Below, in pieces: positions 1-7,327 of a stretch of 64,000 nt of DNA. Under the pieces are notes generated by a model, which saw only the letters and a program-made list of their open reading frames with translations, did not search any database and had not been told where the DNA came from. Source of the stretch: Actinomycetes bacterium (GTDB lineage Bacteria > Actinomycetota > Actinomycetes > Propionibacteriales > Nocardioidaceae); the NCBI GenBank assembly GCA_023396115.1, contig JAEWXC010000022.1:1-64000 (forward strand), in the 5' to 3' direction. Both the position numbers and the translations under genes were made by a program. How positions within the stretch are numbered: position 1 is the stretch's first letter; each line of letters opens with the position of its first letter.

Positions 1-11
1 GGGCACGCGGC

Positions 12-25
12 GGGGGGGCCCCCCC
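12..25. terminator. G7C7 palindrome past the DUF6318 cluster
   Basis: Seven G followed directly by seven C form a perfect palindrome about 20 bp beyond the restored stop of the frameshifted lipoprotein gene (minus strand). It could fold as a GC-only hairpin and end the minus-strand cluster. There is no T tract and the left flank is outside the window. Confidence 0.3.
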
Positions 26-47
26 GGGCCGCCCCCTCCGAGGCGTC

Positions 48-664
48 TCAGGGTGCTGCGTCTTCGAGTGGCAGGCCCCAGTCCGTCACCCACCACGCAT
101 CGGCGCGCCACTCGGCCCGGAAGTCGAGCGTGTGGGAAGCGGCGTCGTTCCGAGCGATGACCTTGCCGCCTTGCTGGTGAGCGTCTAAGGGCTGTTCCGT
201 ACGCGGATGGTCGCCGACCACCGGTCGGAGAAGTGGCCGCGGAGGATCCGTGTGGCCCTGAGTCGCTTCACGCGGAGTCCCCCGCCCGTGAGGGTGTGCT
301 GTCGGCGCACGTGCTGGTCGAGGCGGGTGAGCGTCGCGTTGCAGGCTCGGCAGTCCTTCGTCCCCATCCGCCGGAGTGCGTGGGGGTCGGATTGAGTCCA
401 GGCGTACTGCGGAACGTTCCAGTAGTGCTCGGCGAACGCTTCCAGACCCCTCAGCCCTGGTCGCTTGGCCGCGTCAGGAAGTTCGGGCGAGCGCTGAGAG
501 GTCGGGGTGGGTTCACTTCCCGCGCTGTCCGTCGTCTGTGCCGCGCTCGCGGGGGCTCCGCTCGTGCTGGGTGGCGTGTCCGTCTGGCAGGCCGTGAGCA
601 TCGCGAGTGCCAGGGCTGACGAGATCAGGACGCGCAGGGCGCGCGGGACGTTCCTCGGGCTCAT
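48..664 (-). pseudogene. DUF6318-type lipoprotein, frameshifted
   Basis: The frame from ATG at 664 gives a lipoprotein: a hydrophobic signal peptide ending in lipobox LTAC (Cys26), a Pro/Thr/Ser linker, then the core with EAFAEHYW and a CxxC-like CRAC. It stops at TAG 185-187 after 159 residues. The frame one base back stays open to TGA 48-50 and encodes a tail containing FRAEWRADAWWVTDW. That matches the tail of the intact paralogue at 1513-2109 (QLQWRAEAWSATSW). One missing base near 188-197 therefore explains the break; restored length is about 205 aa against 198 in the paralogue. This is either a real pseudogene or an assembly error. It is the last gene of a minus-strand cluster, 18 bp after the PKD-like gene. 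The family's function is unknown; the product should be anchored outside the membrane. Confidence 0.75.
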
Positions 665-682
665 GAGTCGCTGCGGCCGTTC

Positions 683-1516
683 CTATTGGACGAGCTGGGG
701 CTCGGCCTCGAGGACGTCCAGGGGGACGGGTGGGCTGGTCATGGTGACGGTGCCGTTGACGGGCTGCCAGGGGCGGTTGCCCTGCTTCCAGCGGGCTGTC
801 CAGGTGATCGTGACGGTGGGTTGGACGGCGCCCTTGGATTGGTAGAGGTGCGTGATGAGTCCGTTTGCCCCAACCGGCTGGTTCTTCTTCCAGGGTCGGC
901 CGGGTGTGTCGGTGGTCTGGGTGGTGCCGTCGCCGTGGTCCCAGGTGAACGTGCTGGGTGTGATGTCGAGGGTGATCCTCTTGCCGAGCAGGCGCACGAC
1001 CTCGGTGAAGCGTTCGGCCTCGGTAGAGAAGATCGTGTCGAGGTTGACGAGCGTTTCGCCGCCGGGCGGCTGGACGTGGAGCTCGGGCGTGGGGAGGGGG
1101 ACTCGGCGGAAGGCGCGGAGCACCATGCCTGGGGTCACTTCAGTAACGACTTCGCCGTCCTCGCCGCAGTCGATCCAGCCGGGCCCCATGCTGCCGTCTC
1201 CGTTGATCCATACGTATGAAACGGGTGTGGTTCCGTTGTTGCACTTGATGTACTCCTGGCAGCCCGTGTTACTGAAGTAGACACATGGCGTTGGCGTGAT
1301 CTCCGCGTGGCCGTCGTTCGTCGATGTCTCAGTCGGCTGGCTCCCTGGAGTCGTCGTCTCGGCTTCGGCTGTGAGTGAGTCACCATCTGCAGTCGCATCG
1401 GTCGTGGCGGTAGCCGTCGGACTCGACGTGGGTTGGGGGTCGTTCGCTGTCGTGCCGCCGAATAGCAAGAGGGCGACCAGTGTTGCCGTTGCCACTCCCG
1501 CGGTAGACGCGATCAT
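683..1516 (-). CDS. secreted PKD-like domain protein
   Basis: Product of 277 aa with an N-terminal hydrophobic segment (about residues 5-20), a Thr/Pro-rich linker, a Cys-containing middle region (CVYFSNTGCQEYIKC, with a WINGDGSMGPGW stretch) and a C-terminal PKD-like beta domain with FTWDHGDGT. The start at 1516 is preferred because its ATG overlaps the TGA of the upstream DUF6318 gene (ATGA, 4 bp), which is typical of translational coupling. An in-frame start at 1561 would give 292 aa but overlap the upstream gene by 49 bp. PKD folds are extracellular protein- or sugar-binding modules; nothing enzymatic is visible. It lies between two DUF6318 lipoprotein genes, so the three products probably act together at the cell surface (inference). 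Confidence 0.7.
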   Translation of the reverse strand: MIASTAGVATATLVALLLFGGTTANDPQPTSSPTATATTDATADGDSLTAEAETTTPGSQPTETSTNDGHAEITPTPCVYFSNTGCQEYIKCNNGTTPVSYVWINGDGSMGPGWIDCGEDGEVVTEVTPGMVLRAFRRVPLPTPELHVQPPGGETLVNLDTIFSTEAERFTEVVRLLGKRITLDITPSTFTWDHGDGTTQTTDTPGRPWKKNQPVGANGLITHLYQSKGAVQPTVTITWTARWKQGNRPWQPVNGTVTMTSPPVPLDVLEAEPQLVQ

Positions 1517-2109
1517 GAGACCACATTCCACGATGTGGCCGACCATGCCTCGGCGCGCCACTGGAGCTGAAACACGAGATTCCTCCGTTTGGGGAGGCCG
1601 GTCCTGACGACATTGCCTTGTTTGTCTCGAATCGTCTCCTTCGCGTTAGTCATGCGCACGGTGACCTGCCAGTTGTCCGCGTAGTCGTTTCTCAGGATCC
1701 GCTCGGCCGCGGCACTCTGCACTTCATACGGGCCCATTTCGACGTCGTAGCCCAGTCGTGCGTACTTCCGGATCAGTTTGCTTGCCGTCGAACAGGAGTC
1801 GCACTCGTCGGTGCCGAGTCGGTCTAGGGGGCCCGCCTCGTTGCTTGTGAGCCCGTAGTGAACGACTACCCAGTAGTGACGCACGAACGCCTCAGCCCCC
1901 TTGCGACCTGGCTTCTTCGCTGCCTCCGGCAACTCAGGCTCGACCGGACCGGTGTCGGTGGGTTCTGCGGTCGCGGTCTCTGTCGGTGTGGGGTCCGGCG
2001 TCTTGGTGGGATCGCCAGTCGGCGGGTCGTCACCGCACGCGGCGAGTCCGGACAGGGTCAGCCCAACGACGGCCAGTGAGAGGCCGAGACGGTACGTCGA
2101 ACGGGTCAT
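1513..2109 (-). CDS. DUF6318-family lipoprotein
   Basis: A 198-aa lipoprotein: signal peptide with lipobox SGLAAC (Cys25), an acidic Pro/Thr linker, and a C-terminal domain with EAFVRHYWVVVHYG and a CDSC motif, then QLQWRAEAWSATSW at the end. These features match the actinobacterial DUF6318 family as I recall it; no biochemical role is known. AGGTGG lies 5 bp before the ATG. It is the first gene of the minus-strand cluster, couples to the PKD-like gene through an ATGA overlap, and is paralogous to the frameshifted gene at 48-664. Base composition looks lower in GC than the genes further right. Confidence 0.75.
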   Translation of the reverse strand: MTRSTYRLGLSLAVVGLTLSGLAACGDDPPTGDPTKTPDPTPTETATAEPTDTGPVEPELPEAAKKPGRKGAEAFVRHYWVVVHYGLTSNEAGPLDRLGTDECDSCSTASKLIRKYARLGYDVEMGPYEVQSAAAERILRNDYADNWQVTVRMTNAKETIRDKQGNVVRTGLPKRRNLVFQLQWRAEAWSATSWNVVS

Positions 2110-2373
2110 GGTCCACCTGCTTCCCGAGAGCCCTCGTCCATGACTGCGAGGGGACGTCCCACGCTAGGGGAGTCCGAGCCGCCGCAACAGGGCACCGCTG
2201 CTGCCTGTGGACAACGCAACGGCAAAGATCCGCGAGGTGCAGCGCCTCGGACGGGTGGACCCGCACCTCCAGAGACCGGGTCAACGAACTGGTGCGGTGT
2301 TGGGGCGTCCTTCACAGGCTCCTGCGCCTTGGGTAGGTGCCCGGACACCGCGTGACAAGCGTGGTCGCGGGGG

Positions 2374-2958
2374 TCAGCGCCGGCGGCGCCCGCCCGGTGG
2401 CCGCGGTGCCGGCGGCGGCCCCTCCGGACCGGGGTGGGTGCCGGGAGACGTGGGGGGAGCCGCGGTGGGAGGAGTCGGAGTCGTCCCGGAGCCGGGGGCG
2501 GCAGGCGGTGTCGGAACACCACCCGTCGGCTCAGCGGACTTCGACGGGGGAGGGGCGGAGGTGATGCCGAGCTCGACCAGGAGGCGGGCCCCCAGCATCA
2601 GGCCCGCGAACAGGCAGGCCATGGCGCCGACGGCCGCCAGGCCCAGCAGCGCCCACCCCGAGCCCTGGCCCCCACGGGCTGCGGTGCCGAAGTCGATGGC
2701 CAAGTAGACGAGGTAGCCCCAAGCCACCACCGCCAGCGTGATTCCGGCGGCGTAGGCCATCGCCCTGCCGCGCGGCTTGGGGGGTCGACGGGGTCCGCGT
2801 CGAGATCCTGCGCGCTTCCCCGTGGCCACCTCGACATCATGGCCGATGACGGCAACTTCCGCCGCCTGATCGGGCCGTCCGGGTCGTGTGGGAGGGTCGT
2901 CCGGCGTGTCGCGGGGAGGGTCCTCCCCGGCGTGTCGGAGGTCTGCGAGAGGGTCCAC
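2374..2958 (-). CDS. small membrane protein, Pro-rich tail
   Basis: Unrecognised protein, about 194 aa from a GTG start at 2958, which is preceded by CAGGTCAGG at a good distance. A longer frame to 3057 would run into the nrdR promoter, so the shorter start is preferred. The N-terminal third is charged and basic, followed by two hydrophobic helices (around MAYAAGITLAVVAWGYLVYL and WALLGLAAVGAMACLFAGLM), then a Pro/Gly/Thr-rich, probably disordered C-terminus ending in a basic run. It is divergent from nrdR across a region of about 250 bp. No enzymatic motif is visible. Confidence 0.55.
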   Translation of the reverse strand: MDPLADLRHAGEDPPRDTPDDPPTRPGRPDQAAEVAVIGHDVEVATGKRAGSRRGPRRPPKPRGRAMAYAAGITLAVVAWGYLVYLAIDFGTAARGGQGSGWALLGLAAVGAMACLFAGLMLGARLLVELGITSAPPPSKSAEPTGGVPTPPAAPGSGTTPTPPTAAPPTSPGTHPGPEGPPPAPRPPGGRRRR

Positions 2959-3022
2959 CGTGCCTGACCTGCACGGATGTCGGAGGCCCGGCAAAAGGCA
3001 GGGAAAACGCCGTCCGATCAGG

Positions 3023-3051
3023 TTGCACGCCTGGTGCCCAGCGCGTACGGT
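3023..3051 (+). promoter_or_regulatory. candidate nrdR-nrdJ promoter
   Basis: TTGCAC at 3023-3028 and TACGGT at 3046-3051 are separated by exactly 17 bp, a good match to a vegetative actinobacterial promoter. The first NrdR box starts 3 bp after the -10, so a bound repressor would cover the start site. About 150 nt of leader would precede nrdR; it carries a 10-bp direct repeat CTCCACAGGA at 3141-3150 and 3163-3172 (period 22). Confidence 0.5.
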
Positions 3052-3054
3052 TAC

Positions 3055-3101
3055 CACTACATCTAGTAGTTACACCGTTGTGGTTCTCCACATCTAGTCC
3101 C
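3055..3101 (+). promoter_or_regulatory. two tandem NrdR boxes
   Basis: Box 1 (3055-3070, CACTACATCTAGTAGT) and box 2 (3086-3101, CTCCACATCTAGTCCC) share the core CATCTAGT. The cores start at 3060 and 3091, exactly 31 bp or about three helical turns apart. Paired boxes with this spacing are the known target of NrdR, encoded immediately downstream, so autoregulation plus repression of nrdJ is expected. Confidence 0.75.
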
Positions 3102-3211
3102 CAGAGTGAGGGGCTGTGATGCACAGCACAGCGGTGATTTCTCCACAGGAAGTACGTGGTTCCTCCACAGGATCCGCGCTGATCGGCCGAGCACAGGAAG
3201 GAGTTCGTGAC

Positions 3212-3694
3212 GTGCACTGCCCGTTCTGTCGCCACACGGACACCAAGGTGCTCGACTCGCGCGTCTCCGACGACGGTGCAGCCATCCGGCGCCGTCGGGC
3301 CTGCCAGTCCTGCGAGAAGCGGTTCACCACCGTCGAGCAGATGCAGCTGATGGTGCTCAAGCGCTCCGGCGCCACCGAGCCCTTCGTGCGGGAGAAGGCC
3401 ATCCATGGTGTCCGCAAGGCCTGCAAGGGTCGCCCGGTCACCGAGGACCAGTTGCAGTTCCTGGGCCAGCAGGTCGAGGACACGTTGCGCTGCTCGGGAC
3501 AGGCCGAGTTCGCCGCCCACGAGGTCGGGCTCGCGATCCTGACCCCTCTGCGCCAGCTGGACGAGGTCGCCTACCTGCGCTTCGCCAGCGTCTACCGCGC
3601 CTTCGAGTCGGCCGACGACTTCGCGGCCGAGATCACGATGCTCCGCGCCGAGCGCGACATCCCGGACACGCCAGCCGAACTGGTCGATTCCTGA
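3212..3694 (+). CDS. nrdR: transcriptional repressor NrdR
   Basis: NrdR represses ribonucleotide reductase genes according to bound ATP/dATP. The 160-aa product has the N-terminal zinc ribbon (Cys3, Cys6, Cys31, Cys34 in VHCPFC...CQSC), the Arg-rich strand IRRRRAC, and an ATP-cone domain from about residue 46 to 136. Length is typical (150-170 aa). The GTG at 3212 is chosen because it puts HCPFC at the N-terminus as in the family and is preceded by AGGAAGGAG; an in-frame upstream ATG at 3116 would add 32 atypical residues. It lies 142 bp before nrdJ with a strong hairpin between, and its own promoter carries two NrdR boxes. Confidence 0.95.
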   Translation: MHCPFCRHTDTKVLDSRVSDDGAAIRRRRACQSCEKRFTTVEQMQLMVLKRSGATEPFVREKAIHGVRKACKGRPVTEDQLQFLGQQVEDTLRCSGQAEFAAHEVGLAILTPLRQLDEVAYLRFASVYRAFESADDFAAEITMLRAERDIPDTPAELVDS

Positions 3695-3704
3695 CTCACA
3701 GACT

Positions 3705-3738
3705 GCCCGGCACGTCGTGGGGAAGCGGCGTGCCGGGC
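3705..3738 (+). terminator. hairpin between nrdR and nrdJ
   Basis: Perfect 10-bp stem GCCCGGCACG / CGTGCCGGGC with a 14-nt loop, starting 10 bp after the nrdR stop. No T tract follows. It may be a partial terminator or an mRNA stabiliser or processing site that sets the nrdR:nrdJ ratio. It is too small to be a cobalamin riboswitch. Confidence 0.55.
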
Positions 3739-3836
3739 GCCAATCTCGGGGACGAACTCCCCACGCGACAACACCACCAGCGGGACCACAGAGGCCGACC
3801 GGCCTGATCAACGAGGACACAAAAGGGGACGTGCAG

Positions 3837-6683
3837 ATGACGGAGACGGTGAACCCGACCGCGGCGCAGGGCGCCGGCCAGGGAGTGAAGATCGAGCGGG
3901 TCTTCAGCACCGAGGGTGTGCACCCCTACGACGAGCTGACCTGGGAGTCGCGCGACGTCGTCCAGACCAACTGGAAGACCGGCGAGTCGGTCTTCGAGCA
4001 GCGGGGCGTGGAGTTCCCCTCGACGTGGAGCCTGAACGCCTCCACGATCGTGACCACCAAGTACTTCCGTGGTGCCCTGGGCACCGACGCGCGTGAGACC
4101 AGCCTCAAGCAGCTCATCGACCGGGTCGTGAAGACCTACACCGACGCCGGTCAGGACCACGGCTACTTCGCCTCCGACGCCGACGCCGAGCTCTTCGAGC
4201 ACGAGCTCACCTGGCTGCTGGTCAACCAGTACTTCTCGTTCAACTCCCCGGTCTGGTTCAACGTCGGCACCACCTCCCCGCAGCAGGTCTCGGCGTGCTT
4301 CATCCTCTCGGTCGACGACTCGATGGACTCGATCCTCAACTGGTACAAGGAGGAGGGCTTCATCTTCAAGGGCGGCTCCGGTGCCGGCCTGAACCTGTCG
4401 CGCATCCGCTCCTCCAAGGAGCTGCTGACCTCCGGGGGCACCGCCTCGGGCCCGGTCTCCTTCATGCGCGGCGCCGACGCCTCCGCGGGCACCATCAAGT
4501 CCGGCGGCGCGACCCGTCGTGCGGCCAAGATGGTCGTCCTGGACGTCGACCACCCCGACATCGAGGAGTTCGTGTCGACCAAGGCGCGCGAGGAGGACAA
4601 GATCCGCGCCCTGCGCGACGCCGGGTTCGACATGGACCTCGGTGGCGCCGACATCACCTCGGTGCAGTACCAGAACGCCAACAACTCGGTGCGCGTCAGC
4701 GACGAGTTCATGCGTGCGGTGGAGGACGGCGGCGACTTCGGGCTGCGTTCGCGCACCACCGGTGAGGTCATCGAGCGCGTTGACGCCCGCGACCTGTTCC
4801 GCAAGATCTCCACCGCCGCGTGGGAGTGCGCCGACCCGGGTCTGCAGTACGACGACACGATCAACGACTGGCACACCAACCCCGAGACCGGCCGGATCAC
4901 CGCGTCCAACCCGTGCTCGGAGTACATGAGCCTGGACAACTCCTCGTGCAACCTGGCGAGCCTGAACCTGCTCAAGTTCCTCAAGGACGACGACACCTTC
5001 GACGCCGAGCTGTTCGCCCAGGCCGTCGAGGTGATCATCACCGCGATGGACATCTCCATCTGCTTCGCCGATTTCCCGACCGAGCCGATCGGCAAGACCA
5101 CCGTCGACTACCGCCAGCTTGGCATCGGCTACGCCAACCTCGGCGCGCTGCTGATGGCGATGGGTCTGGGCTACGACTCCGAGGGCGGCCGCTCGATGGC
5201 GGCGGCGATCACCTCGCTGATGACCGGCACCTCCTACAAGCGGTCGGCCGAGCTGGCCGGGGTGGTGGGCCCGTACAACGGCTACGCCCGCAACGCCGAG
5301 GCCCACAAGCGGGTCATGCGCAAGCACCAGGCCGCCAACGACCAGGTCCGCACCGTCGGCGCCGTGGACGCTGACGTGCACCGCGCCGCGACCGCTGCCT
5401 GGGCCGACGTGGTCGCGCTCGGCGAGACCAACGGGTTCCGCAACGCGCAGGCCTCGGTGCTCGCGCCCACCGGCACCATCGGCTTCATGATGGACTGCGA
5501 CACCACCGGCATCGAGCCGGACTTCTCGCTGGTCAAGTTCAAGAAGCTGGTCGGCGGCGGTTCGCTGCAGATCGTCAACCAGACGATCCCGCGTGCGCTG
5601 AAGAAGCTGGGCTACCAGGCCGAGCAGGTCGAGGCGATCGTCGCCTACATCGCCGAGCACGGTCACGTGATCGACGCCCCCGGCCTCAAGCTGGAGCACT
5701 ACGAGGTCTTCGACACCGCGATGGGTGCCCGGGCGCTGAAGCCGATGGGCCACGTGCGGATGATGGCCGCGACCCAGCCGTTCCTGTCGGGCGCCATCTC
5801 CAAGACGGTCAACCTGCCCGAGACCGCCACGGTCGAGGAGATCGAGGACGTCTACCTGCAGTCGTGGAAGCTGGGCCTCAAGGCCACGGCCGTGTACCGC
5901 GACAACTGCAAGGTCGGCCAGCCCCTGGCCGACGGTGGCGGCAAGGCGAAGAAGGACGCGGCCGACGCCGCGGCCGCCGCGTCCGAGGTGAAGACCGAGG
6001 TCGTCGAGAAGATCGTCTACGCCCCCACCCGCAAGCGTCTGCCCAAGTCGCGCGTCTCGCGCACCACCTCCTTCACCGTGGGCGGCGCCGAGGGGTACAT
6101 GACCTCCGGTGCGCACGACGACGGCGAGCTCGGCGAGGTCTTCCTCAAGCTCGGCAAGCAGGGCTCGACCCTGGCCGGCGTGATGGACGCCTTCTCGATC
6201 GCGGTCAGCATCGGCCTGCAGTACGGCGTGCCGCTGGAGACCTACGTCTCGAAGTTCACCAACCTGCGCTTCGAGCCGGCCGGTCTGACCGACGATCCGG
6301 ACGTGCGGATGGCGCAGTCGCTGATGGACTACGTGTTCCGCCGCCTGGCCCTGGACTACCTGGACTTCGACGAGCGGTCGATGCTCGGGATCTACTCCGC
6401 CGACGAGCGCCAGCGCCACCTGGAGACCGGCTCCTACGAGCCGCTCACCGAGGTCAGCGAGCTGGAGTCGCTCAAGGCCGCGCCCGTCGTCGAGACCGAG
6501 GCTGAGGCCGAGGTCGTCGAGATCACCGAGAAGAAGGAGGCCCACACCTCCGCCGAGCTGCTCGAGATGATCACCGGCACCGCCGTGGACAGCCCGCTGT
6601 GCATGACCTGCGGCACCAAGATGCGTCCCGCCGGGTCCTGCTACGTCTGCGAGGGCTGCGGCAGCACCTCGGGCTGCAGCTGA
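3837..6683 (+). CDS. nrdJ: class II (B12-dependent) ribonucleotide reductase
   Basis: NrdJ reduces ribonucleotides to deoxyribonucleotides with adenosylcobalamin as radical source, in the cytosol and without oxygen. The 948-aa product has the family's catalytic residues: Cys154 (SACFILSVDD) and Cys371 (NSSCNL) as the redox pair, NPCSE at 358-362 with thiyl Cys360 and Glu362, and the phosphate-binding APTGTIGF stretch. A Cys-rich tail (CMTC ... CYVCEGCG ... C at the end) would relay electrons from thioredoxin. The ATG at 3837 follows AAAAGGGGA; a longer frame from 3717 has no family resemblance upstream. It lies downstream of nrdR and is presumably co-regulated by the NrdR boxes. No B12 riboswitch is visible ahead of nrdR or nrdJ. 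The gene has strong G/C third-position bias. Confidence 0.95.
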   Translation: MTETVNPTAAQGAGQGVKIERVFSTEGVHPYDELTWESRDVVQTNWKTGESVFEQRGVEFPSTWSLNASTIVTTKYFRGALGTDARETSLKQLIDRVVKTYTDAGQDHGYFASDADAELFEHELTWLLVNQYFSFNSPVWFNVGTTSPQQVSACFILSVDDSMDSILNWYKEEGFIFKGGSGAGLNLSRIRSSKELLTSGGTASGPVSFMRGADASAGTIKSGGATRRAAKMVVLDVDHPDIEEFVSTKAREEDKIRALRDAGFDMDLGGADITSVQYQNANNSVRVSDEFMRAVEDGGDFGLRSRTTGEVIERVDARDLFRKISTAAWECADPGLQYDDTINDWHTNPETGRITASNPCSEYMSLDNSSCNLASLNLLKFLKDDDTFDAELFAQAVEVIITAMDISICFADFPTEPIGKTTVDYRQLGIGYANLGALLMAMGLGYDSEGGRSMAAAITSLMTGTSYKRSAELAGVVGPYNGYARNAEAHKRVMRKHQAANDQVRTVGAVDADVHRAATAAWADVVALGETNGFRNAQASVLAPTGTIGFMMDCDTTGIEPDFSLVKFKKLVGGGSLQIVNQTIPRALKKLGYQAEQVEAIVAYIAEHGHVIDAPGLKLEHYEVFDTAMGARALKPMGHVRMMAATQPFLSGAISKTVNLPETATVEEIEDVYLQSWKLGLKATAVYRDNCKVGQPLADGGGKAKKDAADAAAAASEVKTEVVEKIVYAPTRKRLPKSRVSRTTSFTVGGAEGYMTSGAHDDGELGEVFLKLGKQGSTLAGVMDAFSIAVSIGLQYGVPLETYVSKFTNLRFEPAGLTDDPDVRMAQSLMDYVFRRLALDYLDFDERSMLGIYSADERQRHLETGSYEPLTEVSELESLKAAPVVETEAEAEVVEITEKKEAHTSAELLEMITGTAVDSPLCMTCGTKMRPAGSCYVCEGCGSTSGCS

Positions 6684-6698
6684 GGGTGGGTAAACCAT

Positions 6699-6724
6699 GG
6701 CTATCCCCCTAGCGGGGGATAGCC
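6699..6724 (+). terminator. nrdJ terminator / 11-bp palindrome
   Basis: Perfect inverted repeat: 11-bp arm GGCTATCCCCC, 4-nt loop TAGC, arm GGGGGATAGCC, 16 bp after the nrdJ stop. It is followed by CCTAG rather than a T tract. The short direct repeat GGGTAAACC brackets it at 6688-6696 and 6746-6754. Its ATCCCCC-GGGGGAT symmetry resembles the palindromes upstream of the MMPL gene, so an operator role cannot be excluded. Confidence 0.6.
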
Positions 6725-6800
6725 CCTAGAAACAGATCGGAATCTGGGTAAACCGAACACGACCCCCTAGAGGTGAGTGACCACGAGTCCACGATCGACA

Positions 6801-6847
6801 GCAACGCGAGCCCAGCCCCTCCGCGTGCGGGGTTGGGCTCGCGTTGC
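6801..6847 (+). terminator. long hairpin terminator
   Basis: A 19-bp stem (6801-6819 with 6829-6847), with one G-T wobble and a 9-nt loop, starting GCAACGCGAG. The 420-bp gap 6684-7103 holds this hairpin, the one at 6699-6724 and the one at 6972-7001. No convincing gene is present in that gap. Confidence 0.65.
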
Positions 6848-6971
6848 GTTCGGGACGGCCCAGGTCGACCGGAACAGCTCGAGGATCGCTGTGGGAGGTC
6901 GTCTGCAGCCGACTCCGATGTCGGCGCGACCTGATCTGATGCAGCGAGCCGAACAGGCTCAGAAAGGAACT

Positions 6972-7001
6972 CGCGGCCCGGTCCTGCAAGACCGGGCCGC
7001 G
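6972..7001 (+). terminator. perfect 12-bp GC hairpin
   Basis: Perfect 12-bp stem CGCGGCCCGGTC with 6-nt loop CTGCAA, about 100 bp before the small ORF at 7104. It may insulate the defence operon from read-through out of nrdJ. Confidence 0.55.
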
Positions 7002-7103
7002 GGGGCACCGACCGAGTGGCCGAGTGCGGGGCGTTCACCCGTATCTGACCACCCCCGGTGCCGGCTTGTCCATACGGCATCCGGGGCGGAGGTGACGAGA
7101 GAG

Positions 7104-7241
7104 ATGACCAAGAGGAACACCCGGCAGACCAGCGCGAAGGCTGCGTCGGCTGCCAGCAAGGTGCTGAGCAACCCGAAGGCAGGCAAGGCCGCGAAGTCGG
7201 CTGCTGCTAGCGCGTTGTCCCAGACGCCGAAGCGGAAGTGA
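7104..7241 (+). CDS. small Lys/Ala/Ser-rich protein
   Basis: A 45-residue ORF: basic N-terminus, then an Ala/Ser/Lys-rich stretch with periodic Lys (ASKVLSNPKAGKAAKSAAAS) ending in LSQTPKRK. GGAGG and GAGAG sequences precede the ATG. No named family is recognised with certainty. I recall similar tiny proteins with a KAAKSAAxSALSQ signature in other bacteria, but cannot check that. The composition fits a short amphipathic or nucleic-acid-binding helix. It lies 86 bp upstream of the CD-NTase on the same strand, with a hairpin between, so it may be the first gene of the CBASS-like operon or an unrelated leader. Confidence 0.5.
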   Translation: MTKRNTRQTSAKAASAASKVLSNPKAGKAAKSAAASALSQTPKRK

Positions 7242-7248
7242 CCCTCGA

Positions 7249-7272
7249 CGGCCCTCCCTACGGGGAGGGCCG
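7249..7272 (+). terminator. hairpin with TACG tetraloop before CD-NTase
   Basis: Perfect 10-bp stem CGGCCCTCCC / GGGAGGGCCG closed by TACG, a very stable tetraloop class in RNA. It sits 8 bp after the stop of the small ORF and 56 bp before the CD-NTase start. It could attenuate transcription into the operon. Confidence 0.5.
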
Positions 7273-7327
7273 CCACTCCGGCCGCGACGAGTGCGCGGCG
7301 CTCTCCCAACACCTAGGAGCTAGACCG

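Noticed and set aside
3102..3836. Cobalamin riboswitch for nrdJ
   Set aside because: The nrdR leader and the nrdR-nrdJ gap are short and show no B12-box-like conserved core; only simple hairpins are seen.
3696..6698. A 1000-codon open frame antisense to nrdJ
   Set aside because: It arises from the extreme third-position GC of nrdJ. The translation is Gly/Arg/Val/Leu/His-rich low complexity with no motif, while the opposite strand encodes an intact NrdJ.
6684..7103. tRNA gene or att site for the island
   Set aside because: No cloverleaf can be formed, and no long direct repeat of the nrdJ 3' end was found near 14-16.5 kb.
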